Positions 16,382 through 25,475 of a stretch of DNA of 64,000 nt are shown here, piece after piece (the first letter of the stretch is position 1; every line of letters starts with the position of its first letter). The translations under genes and the position numbers were made by a program. Origin of the DNA: CALJFL01 sp036961205 (GTDB lineage: Bacteria; Pseudomonadota; Gammaproteobacteria; Pseudomonadales; Halieaceae). The notes under the pieces are model-generated. The model was not told the origin of the DNA, did not search any database, and saw only the letters and a list, made by a program, of their open reading frames with translations. The stretch covers positions 124,001 to 188,000 of the forward strand of contig JBALVI010000005.1 of NCBI GenBank assembly GCA_036961205.1, read 5' to 3'.

Positions 16382-19237
16382 TTAAGTACCCCAGGGCATT
16401 GGCCCAAGAGCTTCGTCTATAAATTTCTCTTGCTGTGCAATGTGCAGGGCCATGTAGCCTGCAGCCGGTGCTGCTGAAGCGTCTCTTCCTACGTAGCGCA
16501 AATACACATCTACCTTGTGGCGCGCAATCACTCGCCGCATATGGTGCTGGCTGGCGTACCAGGATCCCTGGTTCATGGGCTCCTCCTGACACCAGATCGC
16601 ATCAGTGACATTGGTATAGCCACTGAGTACCTGCAACAACTCAGCCTCGGGAAAGGGGTATAACTGCTCAAGCCGCAAAATCGCGATATTGTCCAGGCCA
16701 CGCTCTCGACGAGTCGCGCGCAGATCGTAATACACTTTGCCACTGCAAACTATCAGCCGCTCGACTTTGTTCTTGTCAATATCGTCGGTTTCATCGATTA
16801 CGTTCTGGAAACGGCCATTAGCCAGATCTTCCAGACTCGACACAGCCTCCTTGTGCCGGAGCAAACTCTTGGGCGTCATAACCACGAGTGGTTTTCGCAA
16901 AGGCCTGATCGCTTGGCGACGCAGCATATGAAACACCTGCGCAGGAGTGGTGGGAACACATATCTGAATATTGTGCTCGGCACACAGCTGCATAAATCGT
17001 TCCAGCCTCGCTGAGGAGTGTTCCGGACCCTGCCCTTCGTAGCCATGAGGTAGCAGCATGGTCAGGCCACACAAGCGCGCCCATTTGTGTTCGCCACTGG
17101 TAATAAACTGATCGATGACAACCTGTGCGCCGTTGGCAAAGTCACCAAACTGCGCTTCCCAAATAACCATTCCGGTCGGCGAGGTTGTGGCGTAGCCATA
17201 TTCAAAAGCCAGTACGGCCTCTTCAGACAGTAGCGAGTCATGGATAACGAAGGAAGCTTGATCCTCAGTGATATGCTGCAAAGGTACATAGGCGCTGCCA
17301 TCCTTTTGGTTATGCAGTACCGCGTGGCGGTGAGAGAAAGTCCCGCGACCCACGTCCTGGCCGGTTAGTCGCACGGGATAACCTGCCTTTAACACGGAGG
17401 CATAGGCCAGAGTCTCCGCTGCACCCCAATTTAGAGGCAATGCACCCGCGGCCATTTTTCGGCGGTCTTCAAGGATTTTCCCGACCTGGCGCTGCAGAGG
17501 CAGATTATCAGGAGCGACATTGATGTCGTGCGCTAAGGTCTGCAGCTCATGCATATCCATGCCGGTATTGCACGGCAGTGTCCACTCGTGACCAAGGTAA
17601 GGCGTCCAGTCAACGAACAGTTCTGCATTGGGCTCGCTAACCAAACGGCTCACCAATGGCTCACCTCGGTCCAGAGAATCGCGATAGCCGTCGACAAGTG
17701 CCTTATCCTGCTCTTCCGTTATCACACCCTCGGCAATCAGCTTGGCTGCATAGAGGTCCCTGGTTGTTTTGTGTTGCCTGATCGCCTGATACATCAAAGG
17801 CTGAGTAACAGAGGGTTCGTCCGCCTCGTTGTGACCGCGACGCCGGTAGCACATGAGATCGAGAACCACGTCCTTTTTAAATTCGTTGCGAAAATCCAGC
17901 GCGAGCTGGGTAACAAAGAGAACAGCTTCAGGGTCGTCGGCATTAACGTGGAATATAGGAGCCTGCACCATCTTGGCAATATCGGTGCAGTATTCAGTGG
18001 AGCGCATGTCTTCACGCAAGCTAGTGGTGAAACCAACCTGGTTGTTCAGTACCACATGTACCGTGCCGCCGGTTTTATAGGCTCTGGTCTGAGACATCTG
18101 GAATGTCTCCATCACCACGCCCTGGCCAGCAAAAGCTGCATCACCATGGATTACAATCGGCACCACCGAGCTGCCAACGGTGTCGTTGCGTCGATCCTGG
18201 CGAGCCCGAACAGAACCAATTGCTACGGGTGAAACTATTTCCAGGTGCGATGGATTGAAGGACAGGGCCAAATGCACCTCCCCACCTTCGGTCATGAGGT
18301 TCGAGGAAAACCCCTGATGATATTTAACGTCGCCAGAGCTTTGGTGGGTCGTCTTACCCTCGAACTCCATGAACAAGTCCGCCGGGTTTTTGCCAAAGAT
18401 ATTGATCAGCACGTTTAATCGACCGCGGTGCGCCATGCCGATAACGATTTCTTTTGCGCCGGATGCACCAATACGTTCCACCAGCTCCGACAGCATAGGG
18501 ATAAGGCTTTCGCCACCTTCCAGACCAAAACGTTTGGTACCTGGGAATTTTGAGCCCAAAGATTTTTCCAGGCCCTCGGCCTTGATCAAGCGGCGCAGCA
18601 ACCGGGTACGTACGGTCTTACCGAAGTCGGGAGCCGAGCGCACTGACTCCATGCGCGTCATAATCCAGTGACGTTCCTCGGTATCAACAATGTGCATGAA
18701 CTCGGCACCGACCGTATGGCAGTAGGTGCGCTCCAGCGCATCTATAATCTCTCCCAGCGTGGCGTCGGCCTTGCCAATATGCAGGCTACCCACCTGGAAA
18801 GCCGTATCGAGATCGGCGGCGGAGAGTTGATGAAAACCGAGATCAAGATCCGGAACCTGATCGCGCTGGGCAAGTCCCAGAGGGTCAAGACTGGCCTTCT
18901 GATGACCCCGTTGACGATAGGCTGAAATAAGCTGGACGACCCGCACCTGCTTGCGCTCATGGTCAGTCGCCTGCGAGTCGTGCTGCACCGTGGCTTCGGT
19001 GCGCACCCGCATTTTACTAATCTGGGCGAAACGATCGCGGATGGTGGAATGAGGAACGTCCTGAATCTGGGTGATCTCAGATTCGACTCTGGGCAGCTTG
19101 TCGAAATACTGACGCCATTGCTCGGGCACCCCGTTGGGGTCGCTTAGATAGCACTCATATAAATCTTCAACGTAAGTTGCGTTGCCGCCGGAGATATGGG
19201 AGCTACGTCTGAGTTGCTCCATGTTGCTTTCTTGCAT
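16382..19237 (-). CDS. sucA: 2-oxoglutarate dehydrogenase E1 component
   Basis: The thiamine-diphosphate-dependent decarboxylase of the 2-oxoglutarate dehydrogenase complex, 951 aa. It has the family N-terminus (LSGGNATYVEDLYE-like, residues 17-28), the active-site segments GMAHRGRLNVLINIFGK and HGDAAFAGQGVVMET, the ThDP motif LVLDLMCYRRRGHNEADEPS, and the transketolase-like C-terminal half ending in WCQEEPMNQGSW. The start at 19237 gives MQES, matching the usual MQNS-type start; a second Met at residue 6 is possible. A 184-bp gap with a palindrome separates it from sdhB. Confidence 0.97.
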   Translation of the reverse strand: MQESNMEQLRRSSHISGGNATYVEDLYECYLSDPNGVPEQWRQYFDKLPRVESEITQIQDVPHSTIRDRFAQISKMRVRTEATVQHDSQATDHERKQVRVVQLISAYRQRGHQKASLDPLGLAQRDQVPDLDLGFHQLSAADLDTAFQVGSLHIGKADATLGEIIDALERTYCHTVGAEFMHIVDTEERHWIMTRMESVRSAPDFGKTVRTRLLRRLIKAEGLEKSLGSKFPGTKRFGLEGGESLIPMLSELVERIGASGAKEIVIGMAHRGRLNVLINIFGKNPADLFMEFEGKTTHQSSGDVKYHQGFSSNLMTEGGEVHLALSFNPSHLEIVSPVAIGSVRARQDRRNDTVGSSVVPIVIHGDAAFAGQGVVMETFQMSQTRAYKTGGTVHVVLNNQVGFTTSLREDMRSTEYCTDIAKMVQAPIFHVNADDPEAVLFVTQLALDFRNEFKKDVVLDLMCYRRRGHNEADEPSVTQPLMYQAIRQHKTTRDLYAAKLIAEGVITEEQDKALVDGYRDSLDRGEPLVSRLVSEPNAELFVDWTPYLGHEWTLPCNTGMDMHELQTLAHDINVAPDNLPLQRQVGKILEDRRKMAAGALPLNWGAAETLAYASVLKAGYPVRLTGQDVGRGTFSHRHAVLHNQKDGSAYVPLQHITEDQASFVIHDSLLSEEAVLAFEYGYATTSPTGMVIWEAQFGDFANGAQVVIDQFITSGEHKWARLCGLTMLLPHGYEGQGPEHSSARLERFMQLCAEHNIQICVPTTPAQVFHMLRRQAIRPLRKPLVVMTPKSLLRHKEAVSSLEDLANGRFQNVIDETDDIDKNKVERLIVCSGKVYYDLRATRRERGLDNIAILRLEQLYPFPEAELLQVLSGYTNVTDAIWCQEEPMNQGSWYASQHHMRRVIARHKVDVYLRYVGRDASAAPAAGYMALHIAQQEKFIDEALGPMPWGT

Positions 19238-19289
19238 GTTGCCCTACCGGGGTTTAATAAAGCCCAAAGATCGACCTGGTGTCCTGAGT

Positions 19290-19320
19290 GTAGCAGCGCT
19301 TAGCCGTAAGCGCCGCCTAC
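19290..19320. repeat. GTAG-ended palindrome between sdhB and sucA (REP-like)
   Basis: GTAG (19290-19293) and GCGCTTA (19296-19302) pair with TAAGCGC (19307-19313) and CTAC (19317-19320) around the loop GCCG, with a small internal loop. Both strands therefore read GTAG at the 5' end of the hairpin, the hallmark of many REP sequences. It lies inside the operon, where such stems often protect upstream mRNA. Confidence 0.6.
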
Positions 19321-19421
19321 CCTTATCAAGCCCACCACTCGGACTTGAAGAAACTCCAGTATCAGGATATTTTCTTTATATTTTTCTTTATATATCAATA
19401 ATTTATGAGCTTTTATTAAAG

Positions 19422-20126
19422 CTAGACCGCACGTGTGAGCAGCATGGTGCGTATGTGACCAATCGCCCGAGTCGGGTTCAAGCCCTTGGGGCACACATTA
19501 ACGCAATTCTGAATACCCTTGCAGCGAAACACACTGAAAGGATCATCCAGTTGAGACAATCTTTCTTCGGTAGCCGTGTCACGGGTATCAGCCAAAAACC
19601 GATAAGACTGTAACAGGCCTGCGGGACCGATAAAACGATCAGGGTTCCACCAGAACGAAGGGCAACTGGTTGAGCAGCATGCGCACAGGATACACTCGTA
19701 GAGCCCGTCTAGCTTGGCTCGGTCTTCCGGGCTTTGCAGTCTCTCAATCGATGGTGCCGGTGTATTGTTCTGCAAGTACGGTTGAACCTTCTCATACTGA
19801 GTGTAGAACAGGGTCATATCGACGACCAGATCGCGTACCACGGGCAATCCTGGCAGAGGGCGAACAACCAACTTGTTGTTCCGTACGGTCTCGGACAACG
19901 GGGTGATACAAGCCAGACCGTTTTTGCCATTCATATTCATGCCATCAGAGCCACAGACACCTTCCCGACAGGAACGGCGATAGGTGACGGTGGTGTCCTG
20001 AGCCTTAATCTGCTCCAGTACGTCCAGAACCATAAGATCCTTGCCACCGGTGTCAAACTGAAAATCTTCCATCCAGGGTTCGGCGTCGGATTCCGGGTTG
20101 TAGCGATAAATGCTTACTTGCAACAT
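19422..20126 (-). CDS. sdhB: Succinate dehydrogenase iron-sulfur subunit
   Basis: Carries electrons from the SdhA flavin to ubiquinone at the cytoplasmic face of complex II. The three clusters' ligands are visible: [2Fe-2S] in CREGVCGSDGMNMNG plus a later LAC; [4Fe-4S] in CILCACCSTSCP; and [3Fe-4S] in CKGIQNCVNVCPKGLNP. Length 234 aa is typical. It starts 13 bp after sdhA. Confidence 0.97.
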   Translation of the reverse strand: MLQVSIYRYNPESDAEPWMEDFQFDTGGKDLMVLDVLEQIKAQDTTVTYRRSCREGVCGSDGMNMNGKNGLACITPLSETVRNNKLVVRPLPGLPVVRDLVVDMTLFYTQYEKVQPYLQNNTPAPSIERLQSPEDRAKLDGLYECILCACCSTSCPSFWWNPDRFIGPAGLLQSYRFLADTRDTATEERLSQLDDPFSVFRCKGIQNCVNVCPKGLNPTRAIGHIRTMLLTRAV

Positions 20127-20139
20127 GTATCAGTGCCTC

Positions 20140-21912
20140 TTAGTAAGTGCGAATTTGCGGTTCGAAAGTATCTACGGTCTTAGGCGTAAAGTTCACCGAC
20201 CGCTTGCCTACCCGCTTGTCTTCGGGGTAATACACCGAATGACAGAGCCAGTTTTCGTCGTCGCGCTCCTGGTAGTCGTCGCGAGCGTGCGCACCGCGGC
20301 TTTCCTTGCGCTCTTCCGCCGTTATCGCGGTAGCCTCGGCCACCTCGAACAGGTTCTGTAATTCCAGGACTTCGATACGAGCCGTGTTGAAGGCATTGCT
20401 CTTATCATCCAGCTTGGCGCTTCCTATACGGTCACGGAGGTCGGCCAGTTTGGCAATACCAGACTGCATAAACTCTTCATTACGGAAGACACCAAAGTGG
20501 TTCTGCATTGTGGTCTGCAGCTCTTTGCGCAATTCCGCCACATTCTCCCCACCGGTGCTGTTGTTGAGTGTCACTAGCCTGGTGTTGGCCTGCTCGAGGT
20601 CGCTGTCTGAAGCATCCCTCATATCAATACCATCACGCAGAGCAGACTCGATAAACAGTCCTGAAGCTCTACCAAACACAACCAGGTCGAGTAACGAGTT
20701 ACCACCCAAGCGGTTAGCGCCATGCACCGAGACGCAGGCAACCTCACCACAGGCATACAGGCCCGGAATAATGTGATCGTTACCCTGCGCGTCAACCGTC
20801 AAGGCCTGACCGTGCACATTGGTAGGTATGCCGCCCATCATGTAGTGACAGGTTGGGACTACAGGAATAGGTTCTTTGACCGGGTCTGCGTGAGCAAAGG
20901 TGCGAGACAATTCCAATACACCCGGCAGGCGACTTTCAAGTACCTCTTCACCCAGGTGGTCCAACTTGAGGAACACGTGGTCTGCATCGGGGCCGCAGCC
21001 ACGACCTTCCAAAATTTCCAGCACCATGGAACGCGCCACTACGTCTCGACCCGCCAAATCTTTAGCGTTGGGGGCATAGCGTTCCATGAAGCGTTCGCCG
21101 TCTTTATTGACGAGGTAACCACCTTCACCGCGACAGCCTTCAGTAACCAGTGTGCCCGCGCCGTGAATACCGGTGGGGTGGAACTGCCACATTTCGATAT
21201 CCTGAACCGGGAAACCAGCACGCAACGCCATACCGATGCCATCACCTGTATTAATGTGTGCATTGGTTGTGGACGCATAAATGCGACCGGCGCCGCCAGT
21301 GGCAAATACGGTAGCCTTGGATTTTACATAGACGGTTTCGCCGGTTTCTATGCAAATAGCGATAACACCGACCACGGCGCCATCCTGATTCTTTACCATA
21401 TCCGTGGCAAACCACTCGTTAAAGAACACAGTATTGTTCTTCATGTTGCCCTGATAAAGCGTGTGCAGTAGTGCGTGCCCGGTCCTGTCGGCAGCTGCAC
21501 AAGTACGTGAAGCCTGCCCGCCTTTGCCAAAGTTCTTCGACTGACCACCGAAGGGACGCTGGTAGATTCGACCCTCCTCGGTACGGGAGAACGGCAGGCC
21601 CATATGTTCTAGCTCAAAAATTGCCTCGGGGCCTACACTACACATGTACTCGATGGCATCCTGGTCACCGATGTAATCGGATCCCTTGACGGTGTCATAC
21701 ATATGCCAGCGCCAATCATCATCGGGATCATCACTGGCTATAGCACAGGTTATACCGCCCTGAGCAGAAACCGTGTGCGAACGGGTTGGAAACACCTTGG
21801 TGATGACCGCAGTTTTGTAGCCGGATTGGGAGAGCTGCAGGGCTGCGCGCATACCCGCTCCACCGCCACCAACAATCACTCCATCAAACGAAATAGTGCG
21901 CATCGCCGCCAT
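20140..21912 (-). CDS. sdhA: Succinate dehydrogenase flavoprotein subunit
   Basis: Oxidises succinate to fumarate with covalently bound FAD; 590 aa. The FAD-binding loop IVGGGGAGMRAAL is at about 11-23, the flavinylated histidine lies in TRSHTVSAQGGI, and the substrate-site segments HPTGIHGAGTLVTEGCRGEGG and NRLGGNSLLDLVVFGR are present. The C-terminus ends RSVNFTPKTVDTFEPQIRTY, as in other gammaproteobacteria. It begins 3 bp after sdhD. Confidence 0.98.
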   Translation of the reverse strand: MAAMRTISFDGVIVGGGGAGMRAALQLSQSGYKTAVITKVFPTRSHTVSAQGGITCAIASDDPDDDWRWHMYDTVKGSDYIGDQDAIEYMCSVGPEAIFELEHMGLPFSRTEEGRIYQRPFGGQSKNFGKGGQASRTCAAADRTGHALLHTLYQGNMKNNTVFFNEWFATDMVKNQDGAVVGVIAICIETGETVYVKSKATVFATGGAGRIYASTTNAHINTGDGIGMALRAGFPVQDIEMWQFHPTGIHGAGTLVTEGCRGEGGYLVNKDGERFMERYAPNAKDLAGRDVVARSMVLEILEGRGCGPDADHVFLKLDHLGEEVLESRLPGVLELSRTFAHADPVKEPIPVVPTCHYMMGGIPTNVHGQALTVDAQGNDHIIPGLYACGEVACVSVHGANRLGGNSLLDLVVFGRASGLFIESALRDGIDMRDASDSDLEQANTRLVTLNNSTGGENVAELRKELQTTMQNHFGVFRNEEFMQSGIAKLADLRDRIGSAKLDDKSNAFNTARIEVLELQNLFEVAEATAITAEERKESRGAHARDDYQERDDENWLCHSVYYPEDKRVGKRSVNFTPKTVDTFEPQIRTY

Positions 21913-21915
21913 AAC

Positions 21916-22284
21916 TCAATTTCCCCAAAGGATCTGGATAGCCCAGATCACATAAACAAAGATCAATAAACTGGTGCCAATCTGACAGCCCAGTCGTAAA
22001 ACATTACCAGTGGTTCCCAGCAGACGTTCAGTCAGATAGTCGGTGAACACCGCCCACATACCAATCCAGGCGTGTGCGGCCAGCGAAAAAATCGCCAACA
22101 TGCTAAAGATACGCATCCAGGTTTGCTCGAACAGTGCCTTCCACTCGACGTAATCGACGCCGCCGGCAATTGAAAAACCAATCACAGTGAAATAGGCCAG
22201 CAGTATTACTGCACTGACACGTTGCAGCAGCCAATCGGATACACCCGAACGACCAAAGCTTGTTACTGCAGTTACCATATCCAC
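21916..22284 (-). CDS. sdhD: Succinate dehydrogenase membrane anchor subunit
   Basis: A 122-residue hydrophobic subunit with three predicted membrane helices (about 23-43, 56-76, 95-118). With SdhC it holds haem b and the quinone site; the likely haem ligand is in LAAHAWIGMWAVFTDYL. It overlaps sdhC by 13 bp, so the two are translationally coupled. The N-terminal SDWLLQRVSAVIL pattern is typical of SdhD. Confidence 0.93.
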   Translation of the reverse strand: MDMVTAVTSFGRSGVSDWLLQRVSAVILLAYFTVIGFSIAGGVDYVEWKALFEQTWMRIFSMLAIFSLAAHAWIGMWAVFTDYLTERLLGTTGNVLRLGCQIGTSLLIFVYVIWAIQILWGN

Positions 22285-22646
22285 AACCCCGCTAAAACTA
22301 TAAGTACGGCGGAAACGGCGATCACCAAACGAGCCGCAAGAATGCCGCCTTCTAGTGACTCACCGATACCAAAGTCGGCCACCAAATGCTTGACGCCGGC
22401 AACCGAGTGATAAATAAGGCCAGACAATATGGCCCACAGCACAAATTTGAACAGACCGCCGGAAAGCCAATCCACGACGGAGGCAAAACTTTCCGGGCTT
22501 CTCAAGCTGGCATCGAGCACCCAGAGAAGAACGGCCATGCCAATAAATATGAACACGCCAGAAGCGCGGTGTGTAATGGATGCCCAAGCGGTTAAGGGAA
22601 GCCGCATGGTACCGATATCTAGATTTACAGGACGATTGTCTTTCAC
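22272..22646 (-). CDS. sdhC: Succinate dehydrogenase cytochrome b556 subunit
   Basis: Membrane anchor with three helices. Conserved SITHRASG near residue 24 (quinone site) and the haem-ligand region HSVAGVKHLVADFG are present. I place the start at the GTG at 22646 (MKDNRPVNLDIG...), giving 124 aa, the usual size, with the conserved RPVNLD directly after the start. The frame stays open to an ATG at 22715, but that adds 23 unconserved residues. It is the first gene of sdhCDAB-sucAB-lpd-sucCD. Confidence 0.92.
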   Translation of the reverse strand: MKDNRPVNLDIGTMRLPLTAWASITHRASGVFIFIGMAVLLWVLDASLRSPESFASVVDWLSGGLFKFVLWAILSGLIYHSVAGVKHLVADFGIGESLEGGILAARLVIAVSAVLIVLAGLWIW

Positions 22647-22751
22647 AATATAGTTACCATTTTTGTGACGCCCGGGGGCGGTTAGTAGGGCTGAATCCAG
22701 CCACTGAGATCGCACAGGATGAAAATTCTATACGAGCACAAAACGCGCGAA

Positions 22752-22780
22752 ATTATAAGGACTTAGGCGCCTAAATACAA
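22752..22780 (-). promoter_or_regulatory. Predicted sigma-70 promoter of the sdh-suc operon, with a palindromic spacer
   Basis: On the minus strand TTGTAT (22775-22780) is followed after 17 bp by a perfect TATAAT (22752-22757). The spacer contains the 12-bp perfect palindrome TTAGGCGCCTAA (22763-22774), well placed to be an operator. Predicted transcript start is near 22745, about 100 nt before the sdhC GTG. Confidence 0.6.
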
Positions 22781-22902
22781 ACTACAGGTATTACTTCTTC
22801 ACGCATTTGGCTTTCGTCGCTAAAAGACGCCATCTCCTCCAAGCAGGATCAGCGAACATGGCTCCAATTTGGTGCAAATAGAGTCTGATAGAGCCACATC
22901 AA

Positions 22903-22930
22903 TTGACAAAGGCATACGACTCTCTATAGT
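22903..22930 (+). promoter_or_regulatory. Predicted sigma-70 promoter of gltA
   Basis: TTGACA (22903-22908), a 16-bp spacer, then TATAGT (22925-22930): near-consensus. Predicted start is near 22937, leaving a 28-nt leader before gltA. It diverges from the sdhC promoter across about 120 bp that could hold shared regulatory sites. Confidence 0.7.
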
Positions 22931-22964
22931 TGGTCCCCCACGGATTTAACCATCAGGACACCCT

Positions 22965-24254
22965 ATGACCGACAAGAAAGCAACCCTGAAAATTGACGGC
23001 ATCGATGAGCCAATCGAACTGCCAATCTACTCAGGCACGATCGGCCCAGACGTAATTGATGTAGGGGGGCTCACCAGCAAGGGCATGTTCACCTACGACC
23101 CTGGATTTGTCTCGACGGCCTCTTGCGAATCCCAGATTACCTACATCGACGGCGGCAAGGGCGTTCTCCTTCACCGCGGCTATCCCATTGACCAACTGGC
23201 CGAACATTCAGACTACCTGGAAACTTGCTACCTTCTCCTTTACGGAGAGCTTCCCAGCAAAGCAGAGAAAGAAGAGTTTGTTAACACTGTTCACAACCAC
23301 ACTATGGTCCATGAGCAGATTCGTACATTTTTCAACGGCTTTAGGCGTGACGCTCACCCTATGGCTATTATGTGTGGTGTTGTAGGCGCCCTCTCCGCCT
23401 TCTACCACGACTCTGTTGATATTTCAGACGAGCATCATCGACAAATAGCGGCGTTTCGACTGATCGCCAAGATGCCCACCCTGGCGGCAATGAGCTATAA
23501 GTTCTCCATTGGCCAACCTTTTATGTACCCCGATAACGATCTGAGCTATGCAGAGAACTTCCTGCACATGATGTTCGGCAATCCCTGCGAGCCCAGCAAT
23601 GTGAGCCCGGTGCTGGCCAAGGCCATGGATCGAATCTTCCTACTGCATGCCGACCATGAGCAAAATGCCTCCACCTCCACGGTACGCCTGGCTGGCTCCT
23701 CTGGCGCCAACCCATTCGCCTGTATCGCGGCTGGTATCGCTGCGCTCTGGGGTCCGTCTCATGGCGGCGCTAATGAAGCCGTGCTCGAAATGCTGGAAGA
23801 GATCGGTGACGTATCGCGAATTGACGAGTATGTCGCGAGAGCGAAGGATAAAGAAGATCCATTCCGTCTGATGGGGTTTGGCCATCGGGTTTACAAGAAC
23901 TTCGATCCGCGCGCCAAGGTAATGAAAGAAGCGGCAGACGAAGTCCTCACCGAACTAGGCATCGATAATGAGCCTCTGCTTGCTATTGCCAAGCGTCTGG
24001 AAGAAATTGCTCTGGAAGACGATTACTTCATCTCCAAGAAGCTTTACCCCAATGTCGACTTCTACTCCGGCATCATTCTGAAGGCCATTGGCATTCCCAC
24101 CAGTATGTTCACCGTAATTTTCGCGGTAGGCCGCACCGTGGGCTGGATAGCGCACTGGAATGAAATGATTTCAGGCAGTTATCGTATTGGCAGGCCCCGT
24201 CAGCTGTATACCGGGCACGCGCAGCGAGATTTCACTCCGGTAGACGAAAGATAA
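22965..24254 (+). CDS. gltA: Citrate synthase
   Basis: Condenses oxaloacetate with acetyl-CoA at the entry of the TCA cycle. The 429-aa length and N-terminal beta domain fit the hexameric, NADH-sensitive type of gram-negative bacteria. The active-site histidines are in ALWGPSHGGANEA and MGFGHRVYKNFDPRA, whose later aspartate region also fits. It is divergent from sdhC, an arrangement shared with pseudomonads, and is followed by a terminator. Confidence 0.97.
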   Translation: MTDKKATLKIDGIDEPIELPIYSGTIGPDVIDVGGLTSKGMFTYDPGFVSTASCESQITYIDGGKGVLLHRGYPIDQLAEHSDYLETCYLLLYGELPSKAEKEEFVNTVHNHTMVHEQIRTFFNGFRRDAHPMAIMCGVVGALSAFYHDSVDISDEHHRQIAAFRLIAKMPTLAAMSYKFSIGQPFMYPDNDLSYAENFLHMMFGNPCEPSNVSPVLAKAMDRIFLLHADHEQNASTSTVRLAGSSGANPFACIAAGIAALWGPSHGGANEAVLEMLEEIGDVSRIDEYVARAKDKEDPFRLMGFGHRVYKNFDPRAKVMKEAADEVLTELGIDNEPLLAIAKRLEEIALEDDYFISKKLYPNVDFYSGIILKAIGIPTSMFTVIFAVGRTVGWIAHWNEMISGSYRIGRPRQLYTGHAQRDFTPVDER

Positions 24255-24280
24255 AGCGGGCTAGAAGCCCAATCAACAAG

Positions 24281-24301
24281 GGCCGCACAGCGGCCTTTTT
24301 T
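24281..24301 (+). terminator. Rho-independent terminator after gltA
   Basis: GGCCGC (24281-24286), loop ACA, GCGGCC (24290-24295), then six T. It lies 26 bp after the gltA stop and 43 bp before the next start. Confidence 0.88.
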
Positions 24302-24344
24302 GTAGGTGCACATATTTGATTTTTCAACACGGAAGAAACTATTA

Positions 24345-25466
24345 ATGACCGAGATTGTAATCAGTGGCACCGGCCTGTTCACCCCAAGCGACGCTATCAG
24401 CAACGCCGAGTTGGTAGAGGCATTTAACAGTTATGTCGATCTACACAATGAGGACAACGCCGCTGCCATCAATTCTGGAGAGCTCCCTGCTCTGCAGCAT
24501 TCCTCGGTCGAGTTTATCGAGAAAGCCTCAGGCATAAAATCACGTTTCGTGGTGGATAAGGAAGGCATTCTTGACCCGCGAAGAATGACACCAAAGATTC
24601 CCGACCGGAGCAACGATGAGCCTTCGGTGATGTGTGAAATGGCTGTCAGCGCAGCGCGACAAGCCATGGCGCAGGCCGGCAAAAAAGCGGAAGACATCGA
24701 TTCAGTCATTGTAGCGGCTTCGAACATGCAGCGCGCCTATCCCGCCATCGCGGTGGAAGTACAAGACGCGCTGGGGATTACCGGTTTCGGCTTTGACATG
24801 AACGTCGCCTGTTCTTCGGCGACTTTTGGCATTCAACAGGGTCGCGACTCCATAGCCAACGGCAGCGCTCGTTGTGTGCTGGTCGTCAATCCGGAGATTT
24901 GCAGTGGCCACCTCAACTTTCGCGACCGCGACTCCCACTTTATTTTCGGCGACGTGTGTACGGCAATCATTTTGGAGAAAGCGGAAACCGCCACCTCATC
25001 GGATCAGTTTGAAATTGTGGACAGCAAACTGCAGACCATATTTTCCAATAACATCCGTAACAATTTCGGGTTTCTGAATCGAGGGGATGATGCAGGCATT
25101 GGGCAAGTGGATAAACTGTTTGTGCAGGAAGGCCGCAAGGTATTCAAAGAGGTTTGCCCGGCGGTTGCCAAACAGATATCTGCCCAGCTGGACGCCCAGG
25201 ACATTTCCGCTCAGTCGCTAAAGCGACTCTGGCTACATCAGGCTAACCTGAGCATGAATCAGCTCATCGCCAAAAGAGTGTTGGGCCGAGAGGCCACTGA
25301 CACCGAGGCGCCCACTATCCTGGATCAATATGCCAACACCAGTTCGGCGGGATCAGTGATAGCATTTCACAAACATAGAGACGACTTCATAGCGGGCGAC
25401 CTGGGCGTTCTCTGCTCGTTCGGTGCCGGCTATAGCATAGGCAGCATCATCCTGCGTAAGCGCTAG
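24345..25466 (+). CDS. Beta-ketoacyl-ACP synthase III-like (PA3286/FabH2 type)
   Basis: A thiolase-fold condensing enzyme. The Cys-His-Asn triad is visible: C156 in MNVACSSATFG, His in LWLHQANLSMNQLI and Asn in DQYANTSSAGSV. I chose the ATG at 24345 (MTEIVISGTGLFTPSD), which has GGAAGAA upstream; the frame extends to 24306 without conserved residues. The 373-aa length and the long insert at about 30-95 differ from canonical FabH (about 320 aa) and resemble, from memory, Pseudomonas PA3286, reported to feed octanoyl-CoA into fatty acid synthesis. That substrate is inferred. It is convergent with hisC (9 bp apart). Confidence 0.85.
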   Translation: MTEIVISGTGLFTPSDAISNAELVEAFNSYVDLHNEDNAAAINSGELPALQHSSVEFIEKASGIKSRFVVDKEGILDPRRMTPKIPDRSNDEPSVMCEMAVSAARQAMAQAGKKAEDIDSVIVAASNMQRAYPAIAVEVQDALGITGFGFDMNVACSSATFGIQQGRDSIANGSARCVLVVNPEICSGHLNFRDRDSHFIFGDVCTAIILEKAETATSSDQFEIVDSKLQTIFSNNIRNNFGFLNRGDDAGIGQVDKLFVQEGRKVFKEVCPAVAKQISAQLDAQDISAQSLKRLWLHQANLSMNQLIAKRVLGREATDTEAPTILDQYANTSSAGSVIAFHKHRDDFIAGDLGVLCSFGAGYSIGSIILRKR

Positions 25467-25475
25467 AGCGAGTGC

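Noticed and set aside
17549..18232. 227-codon plus-strand frame opposite sucA
   Set aside because: Fully inside the well-conserved sucA gene with no RBS, operon context or family resemblance.
22647..22715. Longer N-terminus for SdhC from the ATG at 22715
   Set aside because: The extra 23 residues are not hydrophobic or family-like, and the conserved RPVNLD start follows the GTG at 22646 directly.
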